Origin: Bacteroidota bacterium
Lineage (GTDB): Bacteria; Bacteroidota; Bacteroidia; Chitinophagales; Chitinophagaceae
Assembly (NCBI GenBank): GCA_005883765.1
Contig: VBAQ01000068.1
Coordinates: forward strand, 1-42,446
Length of the DNA stretch: 42,446 nt
Direction: 5' to 3'
In this document: positions 17,757 through 26,888 of the stretch, one piece after another
Position numbering within the stretch: position 1 is the first letter of the stretch
How the letters are laid out: each line of letters begins with the position of its first letter
Program-made: the position numbers and the translations under genes
Notes under the pieces: model-generated
Told to the model about the DNA's origin: nothing
The model's input: the letters and a program-made list of their open reading frames with translations, nothing else
Database searches by the model: none

Positions 17757-18626
17757 ATGAGTCAAGCATCTATATGCAAATCATTATGCATGACCAGGAC
17801 GACCAACTACTTTATATTTTTATCACTCACTATTTCGTTTTGCAACGGCAACAAGCAAAGTCTGAGTAAACAACTCCGTACCGCTTCGCAGGCAACGTCC
17901 GGTTATGGGAATATCGGCGAAATCCCGGTTCCCGAAGGATACCAAAGAACAAAAATTGATGAACATTCATTCGGTGAATGGTTGAGACAGATTAAGCTTA
18001 GGAAAGATTCGAATGTTTACCTGTACAATGGAATGCTAAAAAGCAATCAATTGTCCCAGTATGTCGTGTTGGACATACCGGTGGGCAATTCTGATCTCCA
18101 GCAATGTGCCGATGCCATTATGCGGCTTAGAGCGGAATATTTCCTCAATGAAAATAGCACAGGAGCGATCCATTTCAGAACAACAGGCGGTACTGAATTA
18201 TCCTTTGGCCCGTGGTTACATGGCGAGCGCTACGAACTTAAAGGGAGCCGGCTTTGTGCTTATGTCACGAGTCCGTCGACGGCAAATAAAAGGACTCAAC
18301 TCGAGCAATTTTTAAAGGTTGTTTTTACCTACTGCGGCACCTCATCATTAGTTAAAGAAACCAGACCAATCAACGTAAACGATATGGAAATTGGGGATGT
18401 ATTTGTGAAAGCTGGTGGGCATGCGATGCTTATTGTAGATCTTGCAACGAACGAAAAAGGTGATAAGGTATTTTTGCTGGCCCAGAGTGCAATGCCCGCG
18501 CAGGATGTTCACGTCGTGAAAAATCCGACAGATGGCAGATTGAGCCCGTGGTATAAGATTACAGCTGATTCAAAAATCATAACGCCAGAGTGGATCTTTT
18601 ACAGGGATCAACTTAAAACATGGTGA
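17757..18626 (+). CDS. DUF4846 protein, probably exported
   Basis: The body of this 289-residue protein matches DUF4846: IPVPEGYQRTKIDEHSFGEWLRQIKL, SNVYLYNGMLKSNQ, VVLDIPVGNSDLQQCADAIMRLRAEYF, GDVFVKAGGHAMLIVDLA and KVFLLAQSAMPAQDVHVVKNP. The family has unknown function. Its conserved Cys, His and Asp residues (QQCAD, GGHAMLIVD) make a peptidase-like or hydrolase fold possible. The start may be 17757 or ATG 17790. The hydrophobic stretch NYFIFLSLTISFCNGN at the N-terminus is an export signal, possibly a weak lipoprotein signal ending at the Cys. It is an insertion between rpsG and fusA. Confidence 0.88.
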   Translation: MSQASICKSLCMTRTTNYFIFLSLTISFCNGNKQSLSKQLRTASQATSGYGNIGEIPVPEGYQRTKIDEHSFGEWLRQIKLRKDSNVYLYNGMLKSNQLSQYVVLDIPVGNSDLQQCADAIMRLRAEYFLNENSTGAIHFRTTGGTELSFGPWLHGERYELKGSRLCAYVTSPSTANKRTQLEQFLKVVFTYCGTSSLVKETRPINVNDMEIGDVFVKAGGHAMLIVDLATNEKGDKVFLLAQSAMPAQDVHVVKNPTDGRLSPWYKITADSKIITPEWIFYRDQLKTW

Positions 18627-18694
18627 TAACTTGTCCTTCTGATCTCACATTAAATTACCTCCATATAATCTTAAAAATTCCGCCTGAATTTACA

Positions 18695-18702
18695 TACCTT
18701 TG
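18695..18702 (+). promoter_or_regulatory. Candidate -7 element of fusA
   Basis: TACCTTTG is identical to the rpsL octamer. It would give fusA an untranslated leader of roughly 170 nt. Confidence 0.55.
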
Positions 18703-18709
18703 CCCGCCA

Positions 18710-18880
18710 AAATCATTATTGATTTTTTGACGAGATTTCAAACAAACCGAATAGCGTTCAGAGTGTCGAAGGGTCCGGAACAGCTTTTTGCGAGTGACAC
18801 CTGCCGGAAGGAACTGAGCGATGCCCGGAATTTGTACCTGGTAACACAATATTGATCCAAATTATTCAACATAAATAACA
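18710..18880 (+). other. Putative fusA 5' leader
   Basis: This stretch has no open frame of note. It is richer in GC than the flanking spacers and holds the inverted pair GTGTC (18763-18767) / GACAC (18796-18800). CCGGAA words recur near 18775 and 18804. It ends in an A-rich start region (AACATAAATAACA). It matches no riboswitch I recognise. Confidence 0.35.
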
Positions 18881-21025
18881 ATGGCTGATCTTAGATTTCA
18901 AAGAAACTTCGGAATTGCGGCTCACATCGACGCTGGTAAGACGACGACGACCGAGCGAATACTTCGCTATACCGGTATGATCCATAAAATCGGCGAAGTG
19001 CACGAAGGTGCCGCTACTACTGACTGGATGGAACAGGAAAAGGAAAGAGGGATTACGATCACTTCCGCTGCAGTGAGCTGTCAGTGGAATTTTCCTACAG
19101 ATAAGGGCAAACCCACGACCGACACAAAGAAATATTATTTCAACATCATTGATACTCCGGGCCACGTTGATTTTACTGTAGAAGTTGAACGTTCAATGAG
19201 AGTTTTGGATGGTTTGATCGCCCTGTTTTCTGCTGTTGATGGTGTGGAGCCACAGTCAGAAACGGTTTGGCGACAGGCAAATCGTTATAATGTTCCCAGG
19301 ATCGGCTTTGTAAACAAAATGGATCGTGCAGGGGCCGACTTTTTAATGGTGGTAAACCAGGTAAAAGAAATGCTTGGTTCCAAAGCTGTGCCTCTTCAAT
19401 TGCCCATAGGTGCGGAAGACAATTTCAAAGGTGTTGTGGACCTTATAAAGATGAAAGGTATCATCTGGCATATGGAAACTGAAGGGATGACCTTCGATGA
19501 GATTCCTGTACCTGAAGACATGAAAGCCGAGGCCCAGGAATGGAGGGCGCATTTGGTTGAGGCTGTAGCGGAATATGATGATAAGCTCCTGGAAAAATTT
19601 TTTGAAGATCCTAATTCCATTAGTGAAGACGAAATTCATGAAGCGGTTCGTAAGGCTACAATTGATCTCAGTATTGTGCCCATGCTTTGTGGTTCGTCAT
19701 TTAAAAACAAAGGCGTTCAAACAGCCCTTGATGCTGTTTGCAGGTATTTGCCGAGTCCAATGGATATAGAAGCCGTGAAAGGCACTGATCCTAACACAGG
19801 CAAAGAACTCTCAAGGAGACCTGATCCCAAGGAACCATTTGCTGCTCTTGCCTTCAAGATCATGACGGATCCTTTTGTTGGTCGCCTCGCTTTTTTCCGT
19901 TGCTACTCCGGTCATCTTGATTCAGGTTCTTACGTGCTCAACGTAAGAAGTGGCAGAAAAGAAAGGATCAGCCGTATCATGAAGATGTTTGCGAACAAAC
20001 AAAACCCAATTGACTTTATAGAGGCTGGTGATATCGGGGCTGCTGTTGGATTTAAAGAAATAAAAACGGGAGATACTCTTTGTGATGAGAATCATCCCAT
20101 CGTCCTCGAGAGTTTATTTATTCCGGAGCCAGTTATCTCCGTAGCAATCGAACCTAAGACGCAGGCCGATGTCGATAAGATGGGTATGGCGATCGGAAAG
20201 CTGGTTGAAGAAGATCCAACGCTACGTGTAAAAACGGATGAAGAAACGGGTCAAACCATCTTGAGTGGTATGGGTGAGCTGCATCTCGAGATCATTGTAG
20301 ACAGAATGAGAAGAGAATTCAAAGTTGAAGTAAACCAGGGTGCGCCACAGGTAGCTTACAAAGAGGCATTCCAGGCAACCGTGGAGCATCGTGAAGTCCT
20401 GAAGAAACAAACTGGTGGCCGCGGTAAGTTTGCCGATATTGTTTTTGATATGGGCCCGGTTGATGCCGAATGGAGAGCAGAGAATCCTGATAAACATTTT
20501 CAATTTGTGAATGATCTGTTCGGAGGCTCGATACCACGTGAATTCGTTCCCGCTATTCAAAAAGGTTTTGAGCAGGCTATGACCACAGGAGTACTGGCAA
20601 GTTACCCGGTCGACAACATGAAGGTTCGTGTGTTCGATGGTAGTTTCCATGCTGTGGATTCAGATTCGATGTCATTTGAGCTTTGTGCTAAAGCAGGCTT
20701 CCGCGACGCAGCAAGAAAAGCAAAACCCGTCTTGCTTGAGCCCATCATGAAAGTCGAGGTAGTAACTCCTGATCAATATATGGGTGATGTTACGGGTGAT
20801 CTGAATCGTCGTCGTGGAATGTTAGAGGGAATGGACAATCGTGCCGGTGCACAGGTGATCAAAGTGAAGGTACCGTTGAGTGAAATGTTTGGATATGTAA
20901 CACAATTGCGCAGCCTATCATCAGGTCGTGCATCCAGCACCATGGAGTTTTCGCATTATGCGCCTGCACCGGCAAATATTGCGGAAGAAGTTATTGCTAA
21001 AGTGAAGGGTAAAGTTTCGGCTTAA
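18881..21025 (+). CDS. fusA: Elongation factor G
   Basis: EF-G is the GTPase that drives translocation and, with RRF, ribosome recycling. The 714-residue protein shows G1 [15 protein letters not shown] (14-28), the switch region [18 protein letters not shown]3 DTPGHVDFT and G4 [10 protein letters not shown]. Domains II to V follow, with [22 protein letters not shown] and [14 protein letters not shown]. An insert of ordinary size ([13 protein letters not shown]) is present before DTPGHVD. The gene stands alone, with its own promoter, a long leader and a downstream terminator. Confidence 0.99.
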   Translation: MADLRFQRNFGIAAHIDAGKTTTTERILRYTGMIHKIGEVHEGAATTDWMEQEKERGITITSAAVSCQWNFPTDKGKPTTDTKKYYFNIIDTPGHVDFTVEVERSMRVLDGLIALFSAVDGVEPQSETVWRQANRYNVPRIGFVNKMDRAGADFLMVVNQVKEMLGSKAVPLQLPIGAEDNFKGVVDLIKMKGIIWHMETEGMTFDEIPVPEDMKAEAQEWRAHLVEAVAEYDDKLLEKFFEDPNSISEDEIHEAVRKATIDLSIVPMLCGSSFKNKGVQTALDAVCRYLPSPMDIEAVKGTDPNTGKELSRRPDPKEPFAALAFKIMTDPFVGRLAFFRCYSGHLDSGSYVLNVRSGRKERISRIMKMFANKQNPIDFIEAGDIGAAVGFKEIKTGDTLCDENHPIVLESLFIPEPVISVAIEPKTQADVDKMGMAIGKLVEEDPTLRVKTDEETGQTILSGMGELHLEIIVDRMRREFKVEVNQGAPQVAYKEAFQATVEHREVLKKQTGGRGKFADIVFDMGPVDAEWRAENPDKHFQFVNDLFGGSIPREFVPAIQKGFEQAMTTGVLASYPVDNMKVRVFDGSFHAVDSDSMSFELCAKAGFRDAARKAKPVLLEPIMKVEVVTPDQYMGDVTGDLNRRRGMLEGMDNRAGAQVIKVKVPLSEMFGYVTQLRSLSSGRASSTMEFSHYAPAPANIAEEVIAKVKGKVSA

Positions 21026-21079
21026 GAGCAATGACAGGCGACTGCAAATAAATAAATATAATTTCAATTCGTAATAATG

Positions 21080-21110
21080 TCCCGCTCCAAAGGCGGGATT
21101 TTTCTTTTAA
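21080..21110 (+). terminator. Intrinsic terminator after fusA
   Basis: TCCCGC (21080-21085) and GCGGGA (21093-21098) form the stem, followed by TTTTTCTTTT. Confidence 0.85.
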
Positions 21111-21165
21111 CAAATCCTTGCGCTGATCTTCATCAAATCCTTGATAGCCGCGGCTTCGAGGGCAC

Positions 21166-21325
21166 TATCTTTGTGCTTAAATTATTCATTAGCCCCGTTT
21201 TTAAAGTCCGGCAGGTCCGTTCACGGAATATGAAAAACACTTGCCCTACTAAGAATTAACAACAATAACAACAATGTATCGACGGTGGGTAATGTAATGA
21301 GGGATTCGGAAGAATCCCTTTTTTT
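21166..21325 (+). ncRNA. Possible short independent transcript (sRNA or micro-ORF mRNA)
   Basis: A -7 box TATCTTTG lies at 21166-21173, with TTG 22 nt upstream, and transcription from it would run about 145 nt into the terminator at 21301-21325. Two micro-ORFs lie inside: MKNTCPTKN (21230-21259) and MYRRWVM (21273-21296). The second has an A-rich upstream region (ACAATAACAACA) typical of starts in this phylum. It ends 4 nt before the terminator stem. The product could be a small RNA, a leader peptide or nothing. Confidence 0.4.
21301..21325 (+). terminator. Second intrinsic terminator downstream of fusA
   Basis: GGGATT and AATCCC form a 6-bp stem around a 6-nt loop, directly followed by seven T. 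A second terminator about 200 nt after the first implies a transcript between them, or read-through backup. Confidence 0.85.
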
Positions 21326-21432
21326 ATTACGATTTTTTCCTATTTTTTATCATGACGATTTCATTTTTTAATGTATGAATATGTTTTGGCATCAATCTTG
21401 GGTGCAAGAGCACGGACCAAAAAATAGTAAAT

Positions 21433-22230
21433 ATGAAAACAAACACCCTGTATCCGGCCGTTTTGCTAACCTTGATTTTTTCTCTTGCCTTGCTCTCCTG
21501 TTCTAAAAACGAAAATTCTTCTTCTGGAAAAGCCAAATTACAAGTCTATCTTACTGATGCCCCCGCTAGTTACGACCAAGTTGTAATTGATGTGAAGGAC
21601 GTGCAGATTAATTTGACCACTGATTCGACCGGCGGATGGCAAAGCCTGTCCACAGTTAAAGCCGGCTCCTATGATCTTTTAAGATTGGTTGATGACAAGG
21701 ACACATTATTAGCCAACTCTGATATTGCCACAGGCACTCTGCAGCAGATGCGCCTGGTTCTGGGCCCTAACAATTATGTTGTGGTGAACGGTCAAACGAT
21801 TCCGCTCGAAACACCCAGTGCACAACAATCAGGATTGAAATTGAACATTCATCAAGATATCACCAGCGGGATTCTCTATACGATTACTCTTGACTTCGAC
21901 GCGGGCAAATCAATTGTAACAACGGGTAATGGTAAATACATATTAAAGCCTGTTATTCGCACGGTGTTTAATGCTGTTGGTGGAAGCATCAAAGGTTTTG
22001 TATTGCCTGATTCAGTTACTACCGGCGTATATGCGCTGCAAGGTCCTGATACCATCGCAAGCACATTTACCGGATCAAATGGTGGATACCTGATAAAGGG
22101 ATTAGCTGCGGGTTCTTATACTTTGAACTTTGTCCCAGGTGACACAACTTTTACCACGCAAACAAAAACGGGGATTGCTGTCACAACCGGAAACGTAACG
22201 ATTGTAGATACCGTTCACCTTCATCACTAA
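21433..22230 (+). CDS. DUF4382 lipoprotein
   Basis: The N-terminus has a lipoprotein signal with lipobox LLSC (MKTNTLYPAVLLTLIFSLAL then LSC; acylated Cys about residue 23), so it is exported and anchored. The DUF4382 domain spans about 33-175: KLQVYLTDAPASYDQVVIDV, VKDVQIN, LLRLVDDKDTLLAN, QMRLVLGPNNYVVVNG, TLDFDAGKSIV. A second beta-sandwich segment (GSIKGFVLPDSV to the C-terminus) resembles a carboxypeptidase-regulatory-like domain. Function is unknown; such proteins are probably surface lipoproteins. It is the first gene of the block separating fusA from rpsJ, and has its own terminator. Confidence 0.9.
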   Translation: MKTNTLYPAVLLTLIFSLALLSCSKNENSSSGKAKLQVYLTDAPASYDQVVIDVKDVQINLTTDSTGGWQSLSTVKAGSYDLLRLVDDKDTLLANSDIATGTLQQMRLVLGPNNYVVVNGQTIPLETPSAQQSGLKLNIHQDITSGILYTITLDFDAGKSIVTTGNGKYILKPVIRTVFNAVGGSIKGFVLPDSVTTGVYALQGPDTIASTFTGSNGGYLIKGLAAGSYTLNFVPGDTTFTTQTKTGIAVTTGNVTIVDTVHLHH

Positions 22231-22256
22231 AAAGATTACATCCTTGAGAAAAGAAG

Positions 22257-22282
22257 GGTCAGTTTTCAACTGGCCTTTTTTT
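22257..22282 (+). terminator. Terminator of the DUF4382 gene
   Basis: GGTCAGTT and AACTGGCC pair over 8 bp with one wobble around a 3-nt loop, followed by seven T. Confidence 0.85.
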
Positions 22283-22292
22283 ATTGGAAAAT

Positions 22293-22931
22293 TTAAAGCC
22301 AGTTTAGTTTTATATTTTTTATGTTTTTCTCCTGGATGGTTTGTTTGATTTTTTCTAATTCTTCTCTCTGCCCTTTTATTTTCGTTTCATGAGTTTCCAC
22401 ATACATCCTGTCGAATAAGTGATAAGTGTCGTCTCTAAGAATTTTTTGCAGGATCGCTATTTCAGCTCCCTCGACATCAAGCTTAATAAGATCAATTTTT
22501 CTGTCCAGGTTTCTTATGAAATCGGATAGATCAATTACCTCGATTATTTCATATTTTTCCTTGTCAACATTGATCTTGGTATTGATAATGGAAGAGCCAA
22601 CCGTGTAAGCCATCTCATCCCGCTCCTGGTCTTTATGTTTATACAAAACAATTTCCGCCTGCTTATCCCAAACTCCCTGACGATGAAGAATTACGCCTGG
22701 ATTTTTTTCAAATCGTTTTTTGAGAAATTCGTACGCTAATGGATCAGGTTCAAAAGCGTGAACAGTGGCGCCGGTGTCCGCAAATTTTTTTGTGATGTCT
22801 CCTGTGTTCGCACCGCAATCGATCACCAATGAGTTTTTGTTGAGCCTTCTTAGAACTGGTATCAGCTTGATATATGACAGCCACAGTGCTCCCTTATTAA
22901 GAATAATGCGTTTAAGCAGTTTTAATTTCAT
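22293..22931 (-). CDS. FkbM-family SAM-dependent methyltransferase
   Basis: The 212-residue protein has the SAM-binding motif VIDCGANTGDITKKFADTG (37-55), the acidic strand end VHAFEPDP and the FkbM hallmark IDLIKLDVEGAEIAIL near residue 140. These enzymes O-methylate sugars or polyketides; with an envelope protein as partner, the likely target is a surface glycan or glycolipid (inference). It overlaps the end of the upstream flippase-like gene by 20 nt, so the two are one translationally linked unit on the minus strand. Confidence 0.9.
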   Translation of the reverse strand: MKLKLLKRIILNKGALWLSYIKLIPVLRRLNKNSLVIDCGANTGDITKKFADTGATVHAFEPDPLAYEFLKKRFEKNPGVILHRQGVWDKQAEIVLYKHKDQERDEMAYTVGSSIINTKINVDKEKYEIIEVIDLSDFIRNLDRKIDLIKLDVEGAEIAILQKILRDDTYHLFDRMYVETHETKIKGQREELEKIKQTIQEKNIKNIKLNWL

Positions 22932-23817
22932 TTGTTTTTACTGTTCTTAAAGGATCGACAAAAATATAAAACACACCTCCCGCAGATGAAATTACTACTG
23001 TGATATAAACCAGGAACCCGATCAATACGGAAGTATGTTCATTGAGACCAAAATATTTTGAGAGCTCAAGAAAAACTATTTCTCTTGCACCCAAACCGCC
23101 CAGCGTTAAAGGAAGAACGGCAGCGATCGATGCTACCAGGAAAATGAAAATATATTTACTGAGATCATGATCGAGGCCAAGGGAAAGTATGATGGCATAA
23201 GCGCTAGCGTTTGCAAACAACTGAACAACCAATCCCCAAAGAAAGGTCGGCCAAAATCCTGGCAGAAAATCGCGAAACCATTTTTTGATGATAAAATATG
23301 AGGCAAGGGTTGCCAGTATTGCAGCTACTATCAATCCTAAAATGTAAAAACGGTTGTCGAGAACAAGCGCACCATAAAATGCCAGCACAAATGCAAGACC
23401 GAGTAGGCCAGTAACGCGATCCAGCAGGACGGCAGATGTTGTTTTTTTATAGGGGATTCCAAATTGTTTTGTCAATCGTATCACTTTGTAGGCATCCCCG
23501 CTAATGGACCCGGGAAGAAAAAGATTGTAGAATAAACCAAGCCAGTATAATTTCAGGTTTACGATCTGGGGTAAATGGATGTTAATATTCCGGAAATAAA
23601 TATTGAGGCGTATCGCGGCAAATACCTTTGATATCAGGTAAAAAATAATTCCGTACATAAGCAACAGCCATTTTGCATGGAATAGAGTTTCTGAAAGCTG
23701 CCTGAAGTCTATTTTTTTTGAGATGTACCAGATGCAAACGACCGTGATAGTTATCTTCAATAATAATTGTAGGTAGTTATTTTTTTTTGAGCCCACTTTA
23801 ACAGTAATGTCTTCCAT
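22912..23817 (-). CDS. Lysylphosphatidylglycerol synthase-like / UPF0104 flippase-type membrane protein
   Basis: The 301-residue protein has about seven to eight transmembrane segments (ITITVVCIWYISKK, WLLLMYGIIFYLISKVFAA, VTGLLGLAFVLAFYGALVL, YIFIFLVASIAAVLPLTLGGL and others). Family motifs are GSISGDAYKVIRLTKQFGIPYKKTTSAVLLDR and LTLGGLGAREIVFL. This is the MprF/AglD-type membrane domain alone, without the cytoplasmic aminoacyl transferase, as in lipid or polyprenol flippases. It is paired with an overlapping FkbM methyltransferase, which suggests a small glycolipid or polysaccharide modification unit. The substrate is unknown. It is divergent from the beta-helix gene. Confidence 0.88.
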   Translation of the reverse strand: MEDITVKVGSKKNNYLQLLLKITITVVCIWYISKKIDFRQLSETLFHAKWLLLMYGIIFYLISKVFAAIRLNIYFRNINIHLPQIVNLKLYWLGLFYNLFLPGSISGDAYKVIRLTKQFGIPYKKTTSAVLLDRVTGLLGLAFVLAFYGALVLDNRFYILGLIVAAILATLASYFIIKKWFRDFLPGFWPTFLWGLVVQLFANASAYAIILSLGLDHDLSKYIFIFLVASIAAVLPLTLGGLGAREIVFLELSKYFGLNEHTSVLIGFLVYITVVISSAGGVFYIFVDPLRTVKTNEIKTA

Positions 23818-23876
23818 GCCATTTCGAGATTCGTCGGAGGATGGGTAAATTTATAAAAGCAAAATCGCTTGCAAAG

Positions 23877-26105
23877 ATGAATAAAAAAATATTGTTGTGC
23901 TCAGCGCTGTTAGTCATGTATTATCTGTTAAGTGCACAAGTGCACAAGAGTCCTTCAGGAGAAAAAATATTAAAGAAGGGAATGGTGATTACCGAGAACA
24001 CGAAGATCAAAAAAGGAATCTATAAGCTAGATGGCGACCAGGGTTTTGGCGAGCCGGTCATCCTAATCGATGGATACAAAATAACTGTTGACTTTAATAA
24101 TGCAACTCTGCAAGGCAGCAACAATAAAAAAAACCCCGATGAATTTTTTGGGGTGGCAATAATCATTAGCAGCAAGAGCAGCAACGTTACTATCAAAAAT
24201 CTAAAAGCAAAGGGATACAAAGTCGCTTTGTTGGCGAAAGATGTGACAAGTCTTACGCTGGAAAATTGTGATTTCAGTTATAATTACCGGCAGCATCTTA
24301 ATAGTACGCAGGAAAAAGAAGATATTTCTGATTGGATGAGTTATCATCATAATGAGAATGACGAGTGGCTGCGTTATGGCGCCGCAATCTATCTGCGAAG
24401 TTGCAATATGCCAATCATCAAAGGTTGCACGGTAACGGGCGGACAAAATGCGCTCATGATGACGAACTGTAATGACGGGTTAGTTGTTAATAATGATTTT
24501 TCTTTTAATTCCGGCATCGGCATCGGCATGTATCATTGCAGCTACAATGAAGTTGCATACAACAGAGTTGACTTCAATGTTCGAGGATATAGTGATGGGG
24601 TCTACAACAGGGGCCAGGATAGCGCTGGCATTTTAGTATATGAGCAAAGCAGTAACAACTCTTTTTATAAAAACTCAGTTACACATAGTGGCGACGGCTT
24701 CTTCTTATGGGCCGGACAAACAACAATGGATAGCGGGCAGGGAGGATGTAATGATAATCTCATTTTCGGAAATGATTTTTCGTACGCCCCAACGAACGGG
24801 GTAGAAGTTACTTTCAGTCGAAACAAAATTTTGAAGAACAGGATCTTTGAGTGTGACAATGGAATCTGGGGCGGATACAGCTATAATACTCAGATTGGGG
24901 GAAACCAGTTTCGAAATAATAACGTTGGCATTGCTGTTGAGCATGGGCAAGAAAACAACATCTATAATAATTTATTTTTTAGAGACAAGGTCGCAGTAAA
25001 ACTTTGGGCAAGAAAAGAGCAGCCAGCCGACCCGATAGCTATCGGGTGGGGTTATGCAAAATTCCGTGACACGAGGAGCAGAAACTATAATTTATTTCTC
25101 AATAGTTACAATGAAAATAACACAGCCGTAGATGCTGTTCGTACAGATTCTATAAAAATTTTCGGTAATTATTTCTCTCACACGGATCAGTTGTTGAAAA
25201 TTGATTCAACGGTGACGAACATTGATTCTACCGAAGATGATTCACTGGTTGATAAATTTTCAAATGACACTACGATCATAGAAACACCATTCAAAGGTAC
25301 GGTTGACCCTTTTAGGGGACGAGGTATACTTAACGGCCGAAAAAATATTTTGATTACGGAATGGGGACCCCATGATTTTCGTTCACCTGTCATTTGGAAC
25401 ACAAATCCCGTTGACACGTCTGGCATCATGCAATTCGATATTAAAGGCCCAAAAGGAAAATGGAAAATTAAATCTTATAAAGGTGTTGACAGCTTTTCTT
25501 CAAAGAGCGGCAACTTGCCTGCGACAATTACAGTAAGAAAATTGAAAACAGAAAGAACAGACATTGACATTCAGCTTGAGTATTCCGGGGAAGAGGTAAA
25601 AACTCCGTTTGGCGAAACCATTCAAAAAGGAAAGCCATATGTCTTTTCCTATAAGAAATTCTTTCAACCGATCGATTTTACGGTGAATTGGTTCAGCCTG
25701 GATACCGCGATTTACAATCCAATTAAGACAGGCGAATTGTTTGCCGCTAATGTAAAAATGCGGCCTGTTAAGACTGAAAGGGCACAGAAGCTCGATTATG
25801 CCTGGTGGGGCGGCTTGAAAACAGATGAGGGACAGTTCACTCAATTTATAACAGTTGCGGAGGGAGAAAGTAATTTTCAAAAGGGGGACTATGAATTAGG
25901 AATAACGTGGGATGATGCGGTGAGAATTTATGTCGATAACAAGCTGGTTGTCGATGAATGGAACCCCTCGAAATACACTTTCGATGAATCGCCTCACAGG
26001 CAAGTGAAATTAAGCCTTGGAGATGGAAAGCATCTTTTCCGGGTTGAACATCTCGAACTGGGCGGCTTTGCGACGTTGTCCTTAAAGATCAAAAGAGCCG
26101 AATAA
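23877..26105 (+). CDS. Secreted right-handed parallel beta-helix protein with C-terminal PA14-like domain
   Basis: I start at ATG 23877, which opens a signal peptide (NKKILLCSALLVMYYLLSAQ); the open frame to 23841 would add a basic extension without features. The 742-residue protein has PbH1 repeats at about 70-400, seen as N-rich turns such as SSNVTIKNLKAKGYKVALLAKD, CNDGLVVNNDFSFNSGIGIGMY and NTQIGGNQFRNNNVGIAVEHG. This fold is typical of polysaccharide lyases, epimerases and NosD-like proteins. Residues from about 640 resemble PA14 (GDYELGITWDDAVRIYVDNK and LVVDEW). Substrate is unknown. A perfect 18-bp palindrome at 25030 adds D-P-I-A-I-G in frame. Confidence 0.88.
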   Translation: MNKKILLCSALLVMYYLLSAQVHKSPSGEKILKKGMVITENTKIKKGIYKLDGDQGFGEPVILIDGYKITVDFNNATLQGSNNKKNPDEFFGVAIIISSKSSNVTIKNLKAKGYKVALLAKDVTSLTLENCDFSYNYRQHLNSTQEKEDISDWMSYHHNENDEWLRYGAAIYLRSCNMPIIKGCTVTGGQNALMMTNCNDGLVVNNDFSFNSGIGIGMYHCSYNEVAYNRVDFNVRGYSDGVYNRGQDSAGILVYEQSSNNSFYKNSVTHSGDGFFLWAGQTTMDSGQGGCNDNLIFGNDFSYAPTNGVEVTFSRNKILKNRIFECDNGIWGGYSYNTQIGGNQFRNNNVGIAVEHGQENNIYNNLFFRDKVAVKLWARKEQPADPIAIGWGYAKFRDTRSRNYNLFLNSYNENNTAVDAVRTDSIKIFGNYFSHTDQLLKIDSTVTNIDSTEDDSLVDKFSNDTTIIETPFKGTVDPFRGRGILNGRKNILITEWGPHDFRSPVIWNTNPVDTSGIMQFDIKGPKGKWKIKSYKGVDSFSSKSGNLPATITVRKLKTERTDIDIQLEYSGEEVKTPFGETIQKGKPYVFSYKKFFQPIDFTVNWFSLDTAIYNPIKTGELFAANVKMRPVKTERAQKLDYAWWGGLKTDEGQFTQFITVAEGESNFQKGDYELGITWDDAVRIYVDNKLVVDEWNPSKYTFDESPHRQVKLSLGDGKHLFRVEHLELGGFATLSLKIKRAE
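25030..25047. repeat. Perfect palindrome ACCCGATAGCTATCGGGT inside a CDS
   Basis: An 18-bp perfect palindrome of the same family as the intergenic copies at 33473 and 36473, here inside the beta-helix gene and in frame (A-D-P-I-A-I-G-W). Confidence 0.95.
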
Positions 26106-26193
26106 AATTTTAAAGGTTAGCTGGTACGTATGGATTTTTTTTAAGAGATCATAACAACTTCCTTCAAAAAACGTTTTAGTAAAAAATGTGCTT

Positions 26194-26820
26194 ATGAAAA
26201 ATGCGATCATCCTTTCCCTTTTGTTTATTATTTCAATAGCGGCATTTTCACAGAGGAACATAAAGAACGACTTCGAAAAAGAAAATTTCTTCCGGGTAGG
26301 TTTTAATGCCGGGATAAATATCAACAAGATCCAGGGAAAGTCATTTAAGGATGAATTTAGCTACGACTATAGCCTTAGGGGGTTCATGCAATTTAATTTT
26401 TCCCGCAAACTGGGGGTTCAGCCCGAGGTAAGTTTTATCCAGGCTTCTTCGGAGCAGTCAAATGATTTTTCAGACATATATGACGACGTGTCGCTTGGAG
26501 GCAGTCAGCTAAAAGCAAAATTGAACTATTTGAAAATTGGAAGCATGCTCAATTTGAATGTTGGGCCAACTCAAAGGATAAAATTGCAGTTCGGGCCCCA
26601 ATGGGGCATTCTTTTAAGCGAAAAGGTTGATAGTCTTAAGACTTCTCAAAACATTTTCAAGAATGGAGACTTTTCGTTGGCCGGCGGTATCATGTTCCAG
26701 CTTCCTTTTGTACACTTTGGTGGCAGATTTGAACAGGGTCTGACCAATATCAATGACATCGATGACCGCGACAAATGGAAGACCCAGTCATTCCAGTTGT
26801 TTGCAGGAATAACCTTTTGA
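26194..26820 (+). CDS. Outer-membrane beta-barrel protein (PorT-like)
   Basis: ATG 26194 starts a signal peptide (KNAIILSLLFIISIAAFSQ); a GTG two codons earlier is less likely. The 208-residue protein has alternating amphipathic strands: FFRVGFNAGININKIQGKSF, YSLRGFMQFNFSRKLGVQPEVSFIQ, LKAKLNYLKIGSMLNLNVG, RIKLQFGPQWGILLSEK. It ends in Phe (SFQLFAGITF), the BAM-type C-terminal signature. It fits the outer-membrane beta-barrel domain family common in Bacteroidota. No ligand is evident. It is the last gene before the rpsJ promoter. Confidence 0.87.
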   Translation: MKNAIILSLLFIISIAAFSQRNIKNDFEKENFFRVGFNAGININKIQGKSFKDEFSYDYSLRGFMQFNFSRKLGVQPEVSFIQASSEQSNDFSDIYDDVSLGGSQLKAKLNYLKIGSMLNLNVGPTQRIKLQFGPQWGILLSEKVDSLKTSQNIFKNGDFSLAGGIMFQLPFVHFGGRFEQGLTNINDIDDRDKWKTQSFQLFAGITF

Positions 26821-26856
26821 TCGCGGTGGCAATGTTTTAAAAATTCACCTTAAAAC

Positions 26857-26888
26857 TTTGTCTGTTTAAGATCATCCACTTATCTTTG
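26857..26888 (+). promoter_or_regulatory. Promoter of the S10 operon
   Basis: TTTG at 26857-26860, a 20-nt spacer, then TATCTTTG at 26881-26888: an excellent match to the Bacteroidota housekeeping promoter (TTTG, 19-21 nt, TAnnTTTG). It lies 31 nt before the rpsJ start and is the clearest promoter in the window. Confidence 0.8.

Noticed and set aside
21433-26820. Defence or genomic island between fusA and rpsJ
   Set aside because: No integrase, transposase, tRNA edge, nuclease, toxin or helicase; the genes are ordinary envelope proteins for this phylum.
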